Source: Pseudomonas sp. URMO17WK12:I2
GTDB taxonomy: Bacteria; Pseudomonadota; Gammaproteobacteria; Pseudomonadales; Pseudomonadaceae
Assembly: GCF_003253735.1 (NCBI RefSeq)
Contig: NZ_QKYW01000004.1
Location: 372,001 to 436,000 of the forward strand
Reading direction: 5' to 3'
DNA: 64,000 bases
Shown here: piece after piece, positions 1-8,198 of the stretch
Numbering within the stretch: the stretch's first letter is position 1
Layout: each line of letters starts with the position of its first letter
The notes under the pieces: generated by a model
What the model saw: the letters and a program-made list of their open reading frames with translations, nothing else
The model's database searches: none
What the model was told of the DNA's origin: nothing
Program-made: the position numbers and the translations under genes

Positions 1-1209
1 CATCTCCGGGAACTCGCCGACCATTTCACTGGCCAGGTCGCACTTGCTCAGCAGGCCGGCGCGGGCGCCACGCTTGGCGTCGCCGCCGATGCGCCCGGCG
101 ATGAAGCCGGCCAGGGCGGAAATACGCTGGGCCTTGTCGTAGACGGTGCCGAGCTGGGCCTGGAACACCACGTTGGCCAGGCGCTGATTGAAGGCTTCCA
201 GCGGCTGCTTCTTGTCCTGCTTGAAGAAGAACTCGGCGTCGGTGAGGCGTGGGCGTACCACTTTCTCGTTGCCGGAGACGATCTGCGCCGGATCCTTGCT
301 CTCGACGTTGGCCACGGTGATGAAGCGCGGCAGCAGCTTGCCGTTGGCATCGAGCAGGCAGAAGTATTTCTGGTTGTCCTGCATGGTGGTGATCAGCGCT
401 TCCTGGGGCACTTCCAGGAAACGTTCCTCGAAGGAGCAGACCAGCGGCACCGGCCATTCGACCAGGGCGCTGACTTCGTCGAGCAGCGCCGGCGGCACGA
501 TAGCGGTGCCCTGCTGCTCGGCGGCCAACTGTTCGATGCGCTTGGCGATTTGCTCGCGGCGCTCGGCGGCGTCGGCGATCACGTAGGCGGCGCGCAGCTC
601 CTGGGCGTACATGGCCGGCGCGGAGATACGCACTTCATGGTTGGCATGGAAGCGGTGGCCGCGGGAGAAGCGGTTGGCCTTCTGGGCGAGGATTTCGCAG
701 TCGACGATCTGGTCGCCGAACAGCATCACCAGCCACTGGCTCGGGCGGACGAATTCGGTCTTGCGGGCGCCCCAGCGCATGCGCTTGGGAATCGGCAGCT
801 CGTTCAGCGAGTTTTCCACGATGCCGGGCAGCAGCGTGTAGGCACGCTGGCCAGGGATGTGCTGGCTGAACTTCAGCTTCGGCCCGCTCTGGTCGATGGC
901 CGCAAGCTCCACGCCGCACTTCTTGGCGAAGCCCAGGGCGGCCTGGGTCGGGTTGCCCTCGGCGTCGAAGGCAGCCTGCACGGGCGGGCCGTCGAGGTTG
1001 ACGGTGCGGTCCGGCTGTTCGGTGGCCAGTTGCTCGACCAGCACGGCCAGGCGACGCGGCGCGGCGTAGTAACGCGCACCGCTGTAGCTCAGGCCGGCGG
1101 CCTTGAGGCCTTTTTCGACCCCGGCGAGAAAGGATTCGCCAAGGGTTTTCAGGGCTTTGGGTGGCAGCTCTTCGGTGCCCAGTTCAACCAGAAAATCGAG
1201 CGCACTCAT
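1..1209 (-). CDS. glyS: Glycyl-tRNA synthetase beta subunit (partial)
   Basis: Beta subunit of the bacterial alpha2beta2 glycyl-tRNA synthetase, which charges tRNA-Gly with glycine in the cytoplasm. Only the N-terminal 403 codons are visible; the reading frame runs off the left edge of the window without a stop. The usual length is about 680 residues, so the tRNA-binding C-terminal part is outside. The protein starts [18 protein letters not shown], a typical GlyS start. Its ATG lies just inside the end of glyQ, so the two genes overlap by 4 bases (stop and start share ATGA) and are almost certainly translationally coupled. Confidence 0.97.
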   Translation of the reverse strand, partial: MSALDFLVELGTEELPPKALKTLGESFLAGVEKGLKAAGLSYSGARYYAAPRRLAVLVEQLATEQPDRTVNLDGPPVQAAFDAEGNPTQAALGFAKKCGVELAAIDQSGPKLKFSQHIPGQRAYTLLPGIVENSLNELPIPKRMRWGARKTEFVRPSQWLVMLFGDQIVDCEILAQKANRFSRGHRFHANHEVRISAPAMYAQELRAAYVIADAAERREQIAKRIEQLAAEQQGTAIVPPALLDEVSALVEWPVPLVCSFEERFLEVPQEALITTMQDNQKYFCLLDANGKLLPRFITVANVESKDPAQIVSGNEKVVRPRLTDAEFFFKQDKKQPLEAFNQRLANVVFQAQLGTVYDKAQRISALAGFIAGRIGGDAKRGARAGLLSKCDLASEMVGEFPEM

Positions 1210-2153
1210 TCTGCTGCCTCCAGCTTGGCCAGTACTTCATCACGCAGATCGGGGGCGGCGAGCGGGAAGCCCAGGCGGCGACGGGCCTGCAGATAACTCT
1301 GCGCCACGGCGCGGGCCAGGGTGCGCACGCGCAGGATGTACTGCTGGCGCGCGGTCACCGAAATGGCGCGGCGGGCGTCCAGCAGGTTGAAGGTATGCGA
1401 AGCCTTGAGGACCATCTCGTAGGTCGGCAGCGGCAGCTCCAGCTCGATCAGGCGGTTGGCTTCGCTCTCGTAGAAATCGAACAGCTCGAACAGCTTCTCG
1501 ACGTTGGCGTGCTCAAAGTTGTAGGTCGATTGCTCCACTTCGTTCTGGTGGAACACGTCGCCATAGGTCACCTTGCCGAACTGGCCGTCGGTCCATACCA
1601 GGTCGTAGACCGAGTCGACGCCCTGCAGGTACATGGCCAGGCGCTCGAGGCCGTAGGTGATCTCGCCGGTGACCGGGTAGCACTCGATGCCGCCGACTTG
1701 CTGGAAGTAGGTGAACTGAGTGACTTCCATGCCGTTTAGCCAGATTTCCCAGCCCAGACCCCAGGCGCCGAGGGTCGGCGATTCCCAGTTGTCTTCGACG
1801 AAACGGATATCGTGCACTTCAGGATCGAGGCCGATGGCCTTCAGCGAACCGAGGTACAGCTCCTGGAAGTTTTCCGGGTTGGGCTTGAGCACCACCTGGA
1901 ACTGGTAGTAGTGCTGCAGGCGGTTGGGGTTCTCGCCGTAGCGGCCGTCGGTCGGTCGACGCGATGGCTGCACGTAGGCGGCGTTCCAGGTTTCCGGGCC
2001 GATGGCACGCAGGAAGGTGGCGGTGTGGAAGGTACCGGCGCCCACTTCCATGTCATAGGGTTGCAGTACCACACAGCCTTGCTCGGCCCAGTATTGTTGC
2101 AGGGCGAGGATCAGGTCCTGGAAGGTGCGCACGGCAGGCGTTGTCTGGCTCAC
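1206..2153 (-). CDS. glyQ: Glycyl-tRNA synthetase alpha subunit
   Basis: Catalytic alpha subunit of the tetrameric glycyl-tRNA synthetase (class II type). It encodes 315 residues, the usual length in Pseudomonas. The conserved early segment [18 protein letters not shown] and the stretch [16 protein letters not shown] are characteristic. The frame is open further upstream, but I chose the GTG at 2153 because the protein then begins [14 protein letters not shown], as in relatives, and an AGGTGA ribosome site lies just before it. It is the first gene of the glyQ-glyS pair. Confidence 0.97.
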   Translation of the reverse strand: MSQTTPAVRTFQDLILALQQYWAEQGCVVLQPYDMEVGAGTFHTATFLRAIGPETWNAAYVQPSRRPTDGRYGENPNRLQHYYQFQVVLKPNPENFQELYLGSLKAIGLDPEVHDIRFVEDNWESPTLGAWGLGWEIWLNGMEVTQFTYFQQVGGIECYPVTGEITYGLERLAMYLQGVDSVYDLVWTDGQFGKVTYGDVFHQNEVEQSTYNFEHANVEKLFELFDFYESEANRLIELELPLPTYEMVLKASHTFNLLDARRAISVTARQQYILRVRTLARAVAQSYLQARRRLGFPLAAPDLRDEVLAKLEAAE

Positions 2154-2601
2154 GAAAAATTCACCTGTTGGGGCTGCGACAGAAAGCCGGGGAGTATACC
2201 CGAAGCAAGGCGCAGGCCGCATGCGGCGCCGCGTTGACTGATAAAGTGCGGCGCCGCAGAGCACACCCTGTGGATATCCTCGCCACCTCGGTGAATGTGG
2301 CGCCAGCCAGACCCGAACCTTCCTGCGACAACTCCCTGCCCTTGTGGGAGCGGGCGGGGACGCCTAGCCAATGCCCACGAAATCACGGCCATGGGCCGTT
2401 CCACAGGGGTGGCGGGTCGCCTCTCACTCGGCGTAACCACCCAGCTTTTGTGGGAGCGCGCCATGCGCGCGAAACGGTCATCAGCGTTTCGGCGGGAAGC
2501 CTGTTGGTCGAGCGCCATATGGCCCCCGGGGTTCACCCAGGCTACAGGCGCTGATAGTCCGCGGTTATAGTCTGCCCTCGCCCCTCACCGAGCCGACTGC
2601 C
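2154..2601. other. Intergenic region with REP-like hairpins
   Basis: A 448-base divergent gap between glyQ and tag with no convincing gene. It holds two REP-like units (about 2343-2406 and 2448-2480) that start with GTGGGAGCG, and a plausible -10 (TATAGT, near 2566-2571) for tag. The short open frames here have no protein-like features. Confidence 0.7.
2343..2406. repeat. REP-like palindromic repeat
   Basis: The unit begins TTGTGGGAGCGGGCGGGGA, continues CGCCTAGCCAATGCCC and ends in a complementary GTTCCACAG. The same arrangement, including GACGCCTAG.CCATGCCC, recurs at about 38208-38273, which supports a dispersed family rather than chance. Confidence 0.7.
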
Positions 2602-3165
2602 ATGCCCCGCTGTTTCTGGTGTAACGACGATCCACTGTATCAGGCCTATCACGACAGGGAATGGGGCGTGCCGTCGCGCGATCGCCAGCACCTGTTCGAG
2701 ATGCTGTTGCTCGAAGGGGCCCAGGCCGGGTTGTCGTGGATTACCGTGCTGAAAAAGCGCGAGCGCTACCGTGAAGTGCTGTTCGGCTTCGATGCCGAGC
2801 GGCTGGCGGCGATGAGCGACGACTACATCGAAACCCTGATGCAGGACCCCGGCATCATCCGCAACCGTCTCAAGCTGCAGGCCGCGCGCAAGAATGCCCA
2901 GTCCTGGCTGCGCCTCGACGATCCGGTGGCGCTGCTCTGGTCGTTCGTTGGTGGCCAGCCGAAGATCAATCACTTTGCCGGCCGCGGCGACGTGCCGGCG
3001 GCCACCCCCGAAGCCGAAGCCATGAGCAAGGCGTTGAAAAAGGCCGGCTTCACCTTTGTCGGGCCGACCATCTGCTACGCCTTCATGCAGGCCACCGGCA
3101 TGGTCATGGACCACACCCGCGACTGCGATCGCTACGCACAACTGCAAACGGAGAAGCAGCCATGA
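2602..3165 (+). CDS. tag: DNA-3-methyladenine glycosylase I
   Basis: Base-excision repair glycosylase that removes 3-methyladenine from alkylated DNA. The 187-residue length is normal. The zinc-binding residues of Tag are recognisable: an early Cys in MPRCFWCNDD, a His in YHDREWG, and the C-terminal His/Cys pair in MDHTRDCDRY. It lies beside glyQ as in other pseudomonads. Its stop overlaps the next gene's start by 4 bases (ATGA), so the two are probably co-transcribed. Confidence 0.96.
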   Translation: MPRCFWCNDDPLYQAYHDREWGVPSRDRQHLFEMLLLEGAQAGLSWITVLKKRERYREVLFGFDAERLAAMSDDYIETLMQDPGIIRNRLKLQAARKNAQSWLRLDDPVALLWSFVGGQPKINHFAGRGDVPAATPEAEAMSKALKKAGFTFVGPTICYAFMQATGMVMDHTRDCDRYAQLQTEKQP

Positions 3166-3776
3166 GCACCACCATCGACACCCTCGAACAACTCCAGGCG
3201 CTGTACGGCGTGCCCCATGAGCGCTCGCTGCGCAAGGAACTGACGTACCTGAGCGCGCCTTATCAGGCCCTGGTGGCCGCCTCGCCGTTCGTGGTGCTGG
3301 CTACCCATGGCCCGGACGGGCTGGACTGCTCGCCGCGCGGTGATGCGCCAGGTTTTGCGCGGATTCTCGATGAGCACACCCTGCTGCTGCCGGATCGCCC
3401 GGGCAACAATCGCATCGACAGCCTGCGCAACATCATCCACGACCCGCACGTGGCGCTGCTGTTCCTGATTCCCGGGGTGGGCGAAAGCTTTCGGGTCAAC
3501 GGCCGCGCGACCATAACGCTGGAACCCGAGTTGCTGGCGCTGTGCGAGGCGCAGGGCAAGCTGCCACGCAGCGTGCTGCGCATCAGTGTCGACACCTGCT
3601 ATTTCCAGTGCTCCAAGGCGGCAGTGCGTTCCGGTCTGTGGGCGGCCGATCGGCAGGTCGAGCGAGCCAGTCTGCCGTCAGCCGGCGAGCTGCTGAAAGC
3701 GGTGATGGACCCGCAATTCGACGTCCAGGCCTATGAGCAGCAGCTGCAGGAGCGTCTCAAAACCCAGCTTTATTGA
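3162..3776 (+). CDS. PPOX-class FMN-binding flavoprotein
   Basis: A 204-residue protein of the pyridoxamine-5'-phosphate-oxidase-like fold (MSMEG_1061-type subgroup). The segment SPFVVLATHGPDGLDCSPRGD is the usual first strand and turn of the flavin site, followed by LPDRPGNNRIDSLRNI, typical of these split-barrel flavoproteins. Substrate is unknown; family members reduce or oxidise small molecules with FMN or F420. It overlaps tag by 4 bases, which suggests joint expression. Confidence 0.85.
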   Translation: MSTTIDTLEQLQALYGVPHERSLRKELTYLSAPYQALVAASPFVVLATHGPDGLDCSPRGDAPGFARILDEHTLLLPDRPGNNRIDSLRNIIHDPHVALLFLIPGVGESFRVNGRATITLEPELLALCEAQGKLPRSVLRISVDTCYFQCSKAAVRSGLWAADRQVERASLPSAGELLKAVMDPQFDVQAYEQQLQERLKTQLY

Positions 3777-3863
3777 ACGTTTCGTCGTTTCTGATCGTGA
3801 ATGTAACAGTCAGGGCCGGCCCTGGACGGTTACAATACGCGCCCTTTTTATCGGGAGCTGCTT

Positions 3864-4751
3864 GTGGAAAAGCTCAAAGGCGCGCTGGTGGTCGGATCCC
3901 TGCGCTTGTTCGCCCTCCTACCCTGGCGTGCGGTGCAGTCGCTCGGCGCAATGATCGGCTGGTTGATGTGGAAGTTGCCCAACGGCTCCCGTGACATCGT
4001 GCGCATCAACCTGGCCAAGTGCTTTCCGGAACTGACTGCCGCCGAGCACGACAAGCTGGTTGGCCGCAGTTTGATGGACATCGGCCGCACCCTCACCGAG
4101 AGCGCCTGCGCCTGGGTGTGGCCGGCGCACAAGTCCCTGGCCCGTGTGCGCGAAGTCGAAGGCCTGGAAGTGCTCGAAGCTGCTCTGGCCTCCGGCAAGG
4201 GCGTGGTCGGCATCACCAGCCACCTGGGCAACTGGGAAGTGCTCAACCACTTCTACTGCTCGCAGTGCAAACCGATCATTTTCTACCGCCCGCCCAAGCT
4301 CAAGGCGGTCGATGACCTGCTGCGCGAGCAGCGCGTGCAACTGGGCAACCGTGTCGCGCCTTCGACCAAGGAAGGCATCCTCAGCGTCATCAAGGAAGTG
4401 CGCAAGGGCGGCGCCGTGGGTATCCCCGCCGACCCGGAACCGAGCCTGTCGTCCGGCATGTTCGTACCCTTCTGCGGCACCACCGCGCTGACCAGCAAGT
4501 TCGTGCCGGGCATGCTCGCCGGCGGCAAGGCCGTCGGCGTGTTCCTGCATGCCCTGCGCCTGGAAGACGGCTCCGGCTACAAGGTGATCCTCGAAGCTGC
4601 GCCGGACGGCATGTACAGCGACGACACCTACACCGCCGTGGCGGCCATGAGTGGTGTGGTCGAGAAGTACGTGCGCGCCTACCCCAGCCAGTACATGTGG
4701 AGCATGAAGCGCTTCAAGAAACGCCCCGATGGCGAAGAGCGCTGGTACTGA
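3864..4751 (+). CDS. Lipid A late acyltransferase (LpxL/HtrB family)
   Basis: Inner-membrane acyltransferase that adds a secondary acyl chain to lipid A. It has 295 residues. An N-terminal hydrophobic segment (about 7-36) anchors it. The HX4E catalytic motif is H120 to E125 in SHLGNWE, and FYRPPK follows as in the family. The start is a GTG at 3864, preceded by GGGAG; no better ATG exists. A promoter-like TTACAATA lies about 30 bases upstream. Whether the donor is laurate or another chain cannot be read from the sequence. Confidence 0.92.
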   Translation: MEKLKGALVVGSLRLFALLPWRAVQSLGAMIGWLMWKLPNGSRDIVRINLAKCFPELTAAEHDKLVGRSLMDIGRTLTESACAWVWPAHKSLARVREVEGLEVLEAALASGKGVVGITSHLGNWEVLNHFYCSQCKPIIFYRPPKLKAVDDLLREQRVQLGNRVAPSTKEGILSVIKEVRKGGAVGIPADPEPSLSSGMFVPFCGTTALTSKFVPGMLAGGKAVGVFLHALRLEDGSGYKVILEAAPDGMYSDDTYTAVAAMSGVVEKYVRAYPSQYMWSMKRFKKRPDGEERWY

Positions 4752-4754
4752 AAC

Positions 4755-4784
4755 CGGCGGCGCCTCGCAACATGGCGCCGCTGC
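4755..4784 (+). terminator. Hairpin after the acyltransferase gene
   Basis: GCGGCGCC and GGCGCCGC form a perfect 8-bp stem directly behind the stop codon. There is no T-run, so it could be a mRNA-stabilising hairpin rather than a factor-independent terminator. Confidence 0.4.
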
Positions 4785-4847
4785 GCTGGCGCGGGTTCGG
4801 CGATTTGAGTTATTAACAGGGCACATTTTTCTCGAGGCTGTCAGGAC

Positions 4848-5114
4848 ATGTCCGCCAACCAGCGTCAGCACCCCCGTACCCCGATGAAGTGCCGCATCAA
4901 GATCTGCCACCCGAGCTTCGGTGAGCTGGTCGCCCAGACCCGCGATCTTTCCGATGGCGGCGTGTACGTCAAGCACGAGGCCCTGGCTGCGCTTGAGCCT
5001 GGTACCCGGGTGACCGGCCAGGTGCAGGACCTGCCCATCGAGGCGCCGATCCTGGAGATGGAGGTCATGCGCGTCACTCCCGAGGGTGTGGGGCTGCGCT
5101 TTATCCGCGACTGA
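4848..5114 (+). CDS. PilZ-domain protein
   Basis: An 88-residue single-domain PilZ protein. The cyclic-di-GMP binding signature is present: RQHPR (RxxxR) near the N-terminus and DLSDGG (DxSxxG) about 25 residues later. Such small PilZ proteins act as cytoplasmic c-di-GMP effectors; the partner is unknown. A PilZ gene at this place near glyS/tag is also found in P. aeruginosa. Confidence 0.92.
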   Translation: MSANQRQHPRTPMKCRIKICHPSFGELVAQTRDLSDGGVYVKHEALAALEPGTRVTGQVQDLPIEAPILEMEVMRVTPEGVGLRFIRD

Positions 5115-5120
5115 ATCCAA

Positions 5121-5146
5121 CGGGCCGGCGCCCTGCTCCGCCGGCC
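5121..5146. terminator. Hairpin between convergent genes
   Basis: GGCCGGCG and CCGCCGGCC form a strong GC stem between the convergent PilZ and choline-binding-protein genes. It lacks a clear T-run, so termination is inferred from position and stem strength. Confidence 0.45.
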
Positions 5147-5159
5147 TCGTTCGTTGTGC

Positions 5160-6086
5160 CTACAGCTTGGCCTTCACCGCCGCCAGACCATCGCCGCCGT
5201 CACGGGTTTTCACCCCTTCCAGCCAGCCGTCCAGCACCTGTGGGTTGGCCTTGATCCAGTTCTTGATCGCCGTGGCATTGGCCACTTTGCGGTTGAGTAC
5301 GTCGTCCATGATGGTGTTCTCCATCTCCTGGGTGAACTTCAGGTTGGTCAGCAGTTTGCCCACGTTCGGGCATTCGGCAACAAAGCCCTTGCGCGCCAGG
5401 GTATTCACCGAGCCGGTGCTGCCGAAGAATTTCTCGCCACCCTTGAGGTACTGCATGTCGAACTGCACGTTCATCGGGTGCGGCGTCCAGCCGAGGAACA
5501 CCACGAACTGGCCGCGTTTCTCGGCGCGGCCGACCTGCACCAGCATGGCCTGCTCACTGGACTCCACCAGCTGCCAGTCACCGAGGCCGAATTCGTTGTT
5601 GGCGATCATCTGGCGGATGTAGTCGTTTGCCGGCGAGCCGGAGCCGATGCCGTAGATCTTCTTGCCGAAGCGGGCGGCGAATTTGTCCAGGTCCTTGAAG
5701 TCCTGTACGCCCTCTTCGTAGGCGTAGGTCGGCACGGCGAGGGTGTATTCGGTGCCGCCGAGGTTCTCCACCACCTTGTCGATCTGCCCGCTGGCCACGT
5801 AGCGGTCATAGTCATGCTGGCCGGCCGGCATCCAGTTGCCGAGAAACACGTCGACCTGACCTTTCTGCAGGCCGGCGAAGATGATCGGCACGGCCAGGGT
5901 ACGGGTCTGCGGTTTGTAGCCCAGGCCATCGAGCAGCAGGCTGGCGATGCCATTGGTGACCGCGATGTCGCTCCAGCCCGGGTCGGCCAGGCTGACACTG
6001 GCGCATTTGGCGTTTTCCGCCTGGGCGTACAGGCTGGCGCTCAGGGCCAGCAGGCTGGCGGCAATCACGGTCTTGAAGGGCTTCAT
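5160..6086 (-). CDS. Choline/betaine-type ABC substrate-binding protein
   Basis: Periplasmic binding protein of the ProX/ChoX class, 308 residues with a signal peptide ending near ASLYAQA. Aromatic-box segments of choline binders are present: DPGWSDIAVTNG, NWMPAGQHD and LGWTPHPMN. The frame is open upstream, but the ATG at 6086 gives the complete signal peptide. No permease or ATPase gene is nearby, so it is an orphan binding protein that probably feeds a shared choline/betaine transporter elsewhere, as CaiX and BetX do in pseudomonads. Confidence 0.88.
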   Translation of the reverse strand: MKPFKTVIAASLLALSASLYAQAENAKCASVSLADPGWSDIAVTNGIASLLLDGLGYKPQTRTLAVPIIFAGLQKGQVDVFLGNWMPAGQHDYDRYVASGQIDKVVENLGGTEYTLAVPTYAYEEGVQDFKDLDKFAARFGKKIYGIGSGSPANDYIRQMIANNEFGLGDWQLVESSEQAMLVQVGRAEKRGQFVVFLGWTPHPMNVQFDMQYLKGGEKFFGSTGSVNTLARKGFVAECPNVGKLLTNLKFTQEMENTIMDDVLNRKVANATAIKNWIKANPQVLDGWLEGVKTRDGGDGLAAVKAKL

Positions 6087-6342
6087 CGGCGGTGTCCTTG
6101 TACGTGAGGGAGCCGTAACCCTAGCAGATGAAGGGGGGATTTTTGCGACTGTTGCAGAGCGCCTGAAACGCATACCGTTCGTCGCTCGAGATGAGCAGAA
6201 TTGAACCCATCGCTGTCACGGGCTGTCCGTCCACAGGACGTGCGGAGCACTCTCATATTTCATTGTTTAGGTTGCAAGTGGCTGATTCAGGAAAGGATTC
6301 ACGGCGGCTTGGCTTGCGTCTCTTTCTTTCTGGGTCAACGAA

Positions 6343-6885
6343 TTGAATAAATTTATCGTCTCTCTGATTTTAGGCAGCACCCTTTTATGTGCTGCGGCTG
6401 GCAATGCATCCGCCAGCTTCCGGGTTCACCTACAGGACGGCAGCAGCCGTATCGTCGCCCCTGCCAAGCCCGATCCGAATTCCTCCCAGGCTGTCGTCAA
6501 CCGCGCACTGAGCGCGCTGGGCACACCCTATCGCTGGGGCGGCACCAGCCCCGATCACGGCTTCGATTGCAGCGGCCTGGTCAAATACGCCTTCAAGCAG
6601 GTCGATGACCTCGACCTGCCGCGCACCTCCCGTGGCCTCGCCCGTTTTGACGGCCCCAAGGTGTCCAAGGGTGATCTGGAACCTGGCGACCTGCTGTTCT
6701 TCCGCCTTCGCGGGCGCAGCGTCGATCATGTGGCCATCTACCTGGGCAACGACCGCTTCATTCATGCACCACGTCGCGGCACCAACGTGCGCATCGACAA
6801 GCTCAGCGACGGCTACTGGAAAAAGCACTTCCAGCTGGCCCGCCGGGTGATGCCCGAAGGCGCGCAGCTGGCGAGTAACGGCTGA
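6343..6885 (+). CDS. Secreted NlpC/P60 peptidoglycan endopeptidase
   Basis: A 180-residue exported cysteine peptidase likely to cut peptide cross-bridges in peptidoglycan. A signal peptide (1 to about 24, ending NASA) is followed by one NlpC/P60 domain. The catalytic Cys76 is in FDCSGL, His129 in VDHVAIYLG, and the third polar residue His141 in FIHAP. The start is a TTG at 6343 with only a weak ribosome site; no ATG or GTG would keep the signal peptide. A terminator follows. Confidence 0.9.
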   Translation: MNKFIVSLILGSTLLCAAAGNASASFRVHLQDGSSRIVAPAKPDPNSSQAVVNRALSALGTPYRWGGTSPDHGFDCSGLVKYAFKQVDDLDLPRTSRGLARFDGPKVSKGDLEPGDLLFFRLRGRSVDHVAIYLGNDRFIHAPRRGTNVRIDKLSDGYWKKHFQLARRVMPEGAQLASNG

Positions 6886-6908
6886 AGGGAACGGCGAACG
6901 ACTGTTAT

Positions 6909-7337
6909 GTGGCGAAAGCGGCCGGTCGGCCGCTTTGCCTTTTTGGTGCTCCTCATTCCACAGAATTATCAGGCGGCACCAATCGCCCCTTCAGGAGGCC
7001 GAGCGGAATCGTTGTGGAGAGGGTTGAGCGACATGGATGTCGCGAGAGCCGTGATGGGCCAGGGACGGCCCTTCGCGGCGGGCCCTCGGAACAATGATGG
7101 AGCGAGGGAACCCCAGCGAAGCTGGGGCCGTATGCCGGGGCTAGACCTTTTGGTTTCTTTTGGCGGGGCCGGCCATCCGGGCGATGCCAAAAGAAACCCG
7201 CTCGACAGAGCGGAACCGAACGTATCCACAACGCGATAACGCTGGCAAACCACAGGTCACGCATAGCGCGTGGAACGTAAAGAGCTCGCGGCTAAAGCTC
7301 CTCCTACGAATTACGCGAACGACCGCTTCTGCCTTCT
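6909..7337 (+). repeat. Long dispersed repeat, copy 1
   Basis: About 430 bases, almost identical to the reverse complement of 51122-51533 and partly matched at 63594-63868. It begins with the terminator hairpin, continues through GGCACCAATCGCCCCTTCAG, holds a palindromic TTTCTTTTGGC / GCCAAAAGAAA pair and ends near ACGACCGCTTCTGCCTTC. Several frames are open across it, but the same frames reappear only because the DNA is repeated, and none resembles a known protein. No transposase is present. Confidence 0.85.
6915..6948 (+). terminator. Terminator after the NlpC/P60 gene (also in repeat copy 2)
   Basis: GCGGCCGGTCGGCCGC forms a tight stem followed by TTTGCCTTTTT. The same hairpin recurs in reverse orientation at about 51,500-51,530, because it belongs to the large dispersed repeat. 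Confidence 0.7.
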
Positions 7338-7439
7338 AAGCGTCACCAATCAAAGAGGCTCTTGATCCGCCGGGCGGACTGTCGCAAGTGCAGCCCAGGC
7401 AGTACACTGCGCGCCGCTTCCAGCCATGTCGGCTGAGGC

Positions 7440-7473
7440 AATGGGTTCCCTAACCCCATTTCCCGAAAAAGGA
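7440..7473 (+). promoter_or_regulatory. preQ1-I riboswitch
   Basis: The leader reads ATGGGTTCCCTAACCCCA, then TTTCCCGAAAAAGGAC. This matches the compact preQ1-I aptamer (similar to the Thermoanaerobacter tengcongensis form): a TGGG/CCCA P1 stem, a TTC..CTA loop containing the ligand-pairing C, an A-rich tail, and GGA that can pair with loop CC to close the pseudoknot. The AAGGA tail is also the ribosome site of the next gene, so ligand binding should block translation. Confidence 0.82.
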
Positions 7474-7479
7474 CATCCA

Positions 7480-8130
7480 ATGACCCTGCTCCCTGCATCG
7501 GTCAGTCGCACCGTATTGGCTGCGCTGATCGCGTTTCACATCCTCATCATCATCGCCAGCAACTACCTGGTGCAGCTGCCGATGACCGTCTTTGGCTGGC
7601 ACACCACCTGGGGCGCGTTCAGCTTCCCGTTCATCTTTCTGGCCACCGACCTCACCGTCCGCCTGATCGGCAAACACGCCGCGCGCGTGGTGATTGCTCG
7701 CGTCATGCTGCCGGCGCTGGTCGCCTCCTACATCGTTTCGGTGCTGTTCCATGAAGGCGCGTTCGGTGGCGTTGCGGCGCTGGGCGAATTCAACCTGTTC
7801 GTGTTCCGCATCGCCCTGGCCAGCTTCCTGGCCTATGTGCTCGGGCAGCTGCTCGACATCCAGGTATTCGACCGCCTGCGCAAGCTCAAGCACTGGTGGG
7901 TCGCCCCGGCCGCCTCCAGCGTGTTCGGCCAGGCCATGGACACCCTGGCGTTCTTCTCCATCGCCTTCTGGCAGAGCAGCGACCCCTTCATGGCTGCCAA
8001 CTGGGTGGAAATCGCCATGGTGGATTACGTGATCAAGCTGGCGGTCAGCCTGGCGCTGTTCGTGCCGCTGTACGGCATGCTGCTTAGCGCCATCGTGCGC
8101 CGGGTACCGCAGCGCACCGTGCTGAACTGA
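7480..8130 (+). CDS. Queuosine-precursor transporter (YhhQ/COG1738 family)
   Basis: A 216-residue inner-membrane protein with about six hydrophobic helices. Conserved family segments include LATDLTVRLIGKHAARVVI and FGQAMDTLAFFSIAFW. Members import preQ0/preQ1 for queuosine synthesis in tRNA. The ATG at 7480 is chosen because its ribosome site (AAAAAGGA) is the tail of the preQ1 aptamer just upstream, and that regulator supports the function independently. A strong terminator follows. Confidence 0.92.
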   Translation: MTLLPASVSRTVLAALIAFHILIIIASNYLVQLPMTVFGWHTTWGAFSFPFIFLATDLTVRLIGKHAARVVIARVMLPALVASYIVSVLFHEGAFGGVAALGEFNLFVFRIALASFLAYVLGQLLDIQVFDRLRKLKHWWVAPAASSVFGQAMDTLAFFSIAFWQSSDPFMAANWVEIAMVDYVIKLAVSLALFVPLYGMLLSAIVRRVPQRTVLN

Positions 8131-8144
8131 GGCAGGCACGAACT

Positions 8145-8178
8145 AAAACGCCGGACCCCCTACGGGAGTCCGGCGTTT
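8145..8178. terminator. Bidirectional terminator
   Basis: CGCCGGACCCCCTACGGG is followed by AGTCCGGCG with an A-run before and TTTTT after. It lies between the convergent transporter and MFS genes and can stop both. Confidence 0.9.
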
Positions 8179-8198
8179 TTCGTTGCCTGGCGGGTGGT

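Larger units (their letters stand above)
6886..7479. other. Intergenic region: repeat copy 1 and transporter leader
   Basis: No gene is supported in this 594-base gap. It contains the long repeat (6909-7337), a plausible promoter (TACACT -10 near 7403) and the preQ1 aptamer directly before the transporter gene. Confidence 0.7.

Noticed and set aside
6909-7337. Insertion sequence
   Set aside because: The repeat is only about 430 bases, has no transposase frame and no clear terminal inverted repeats or target duplication that I could see.
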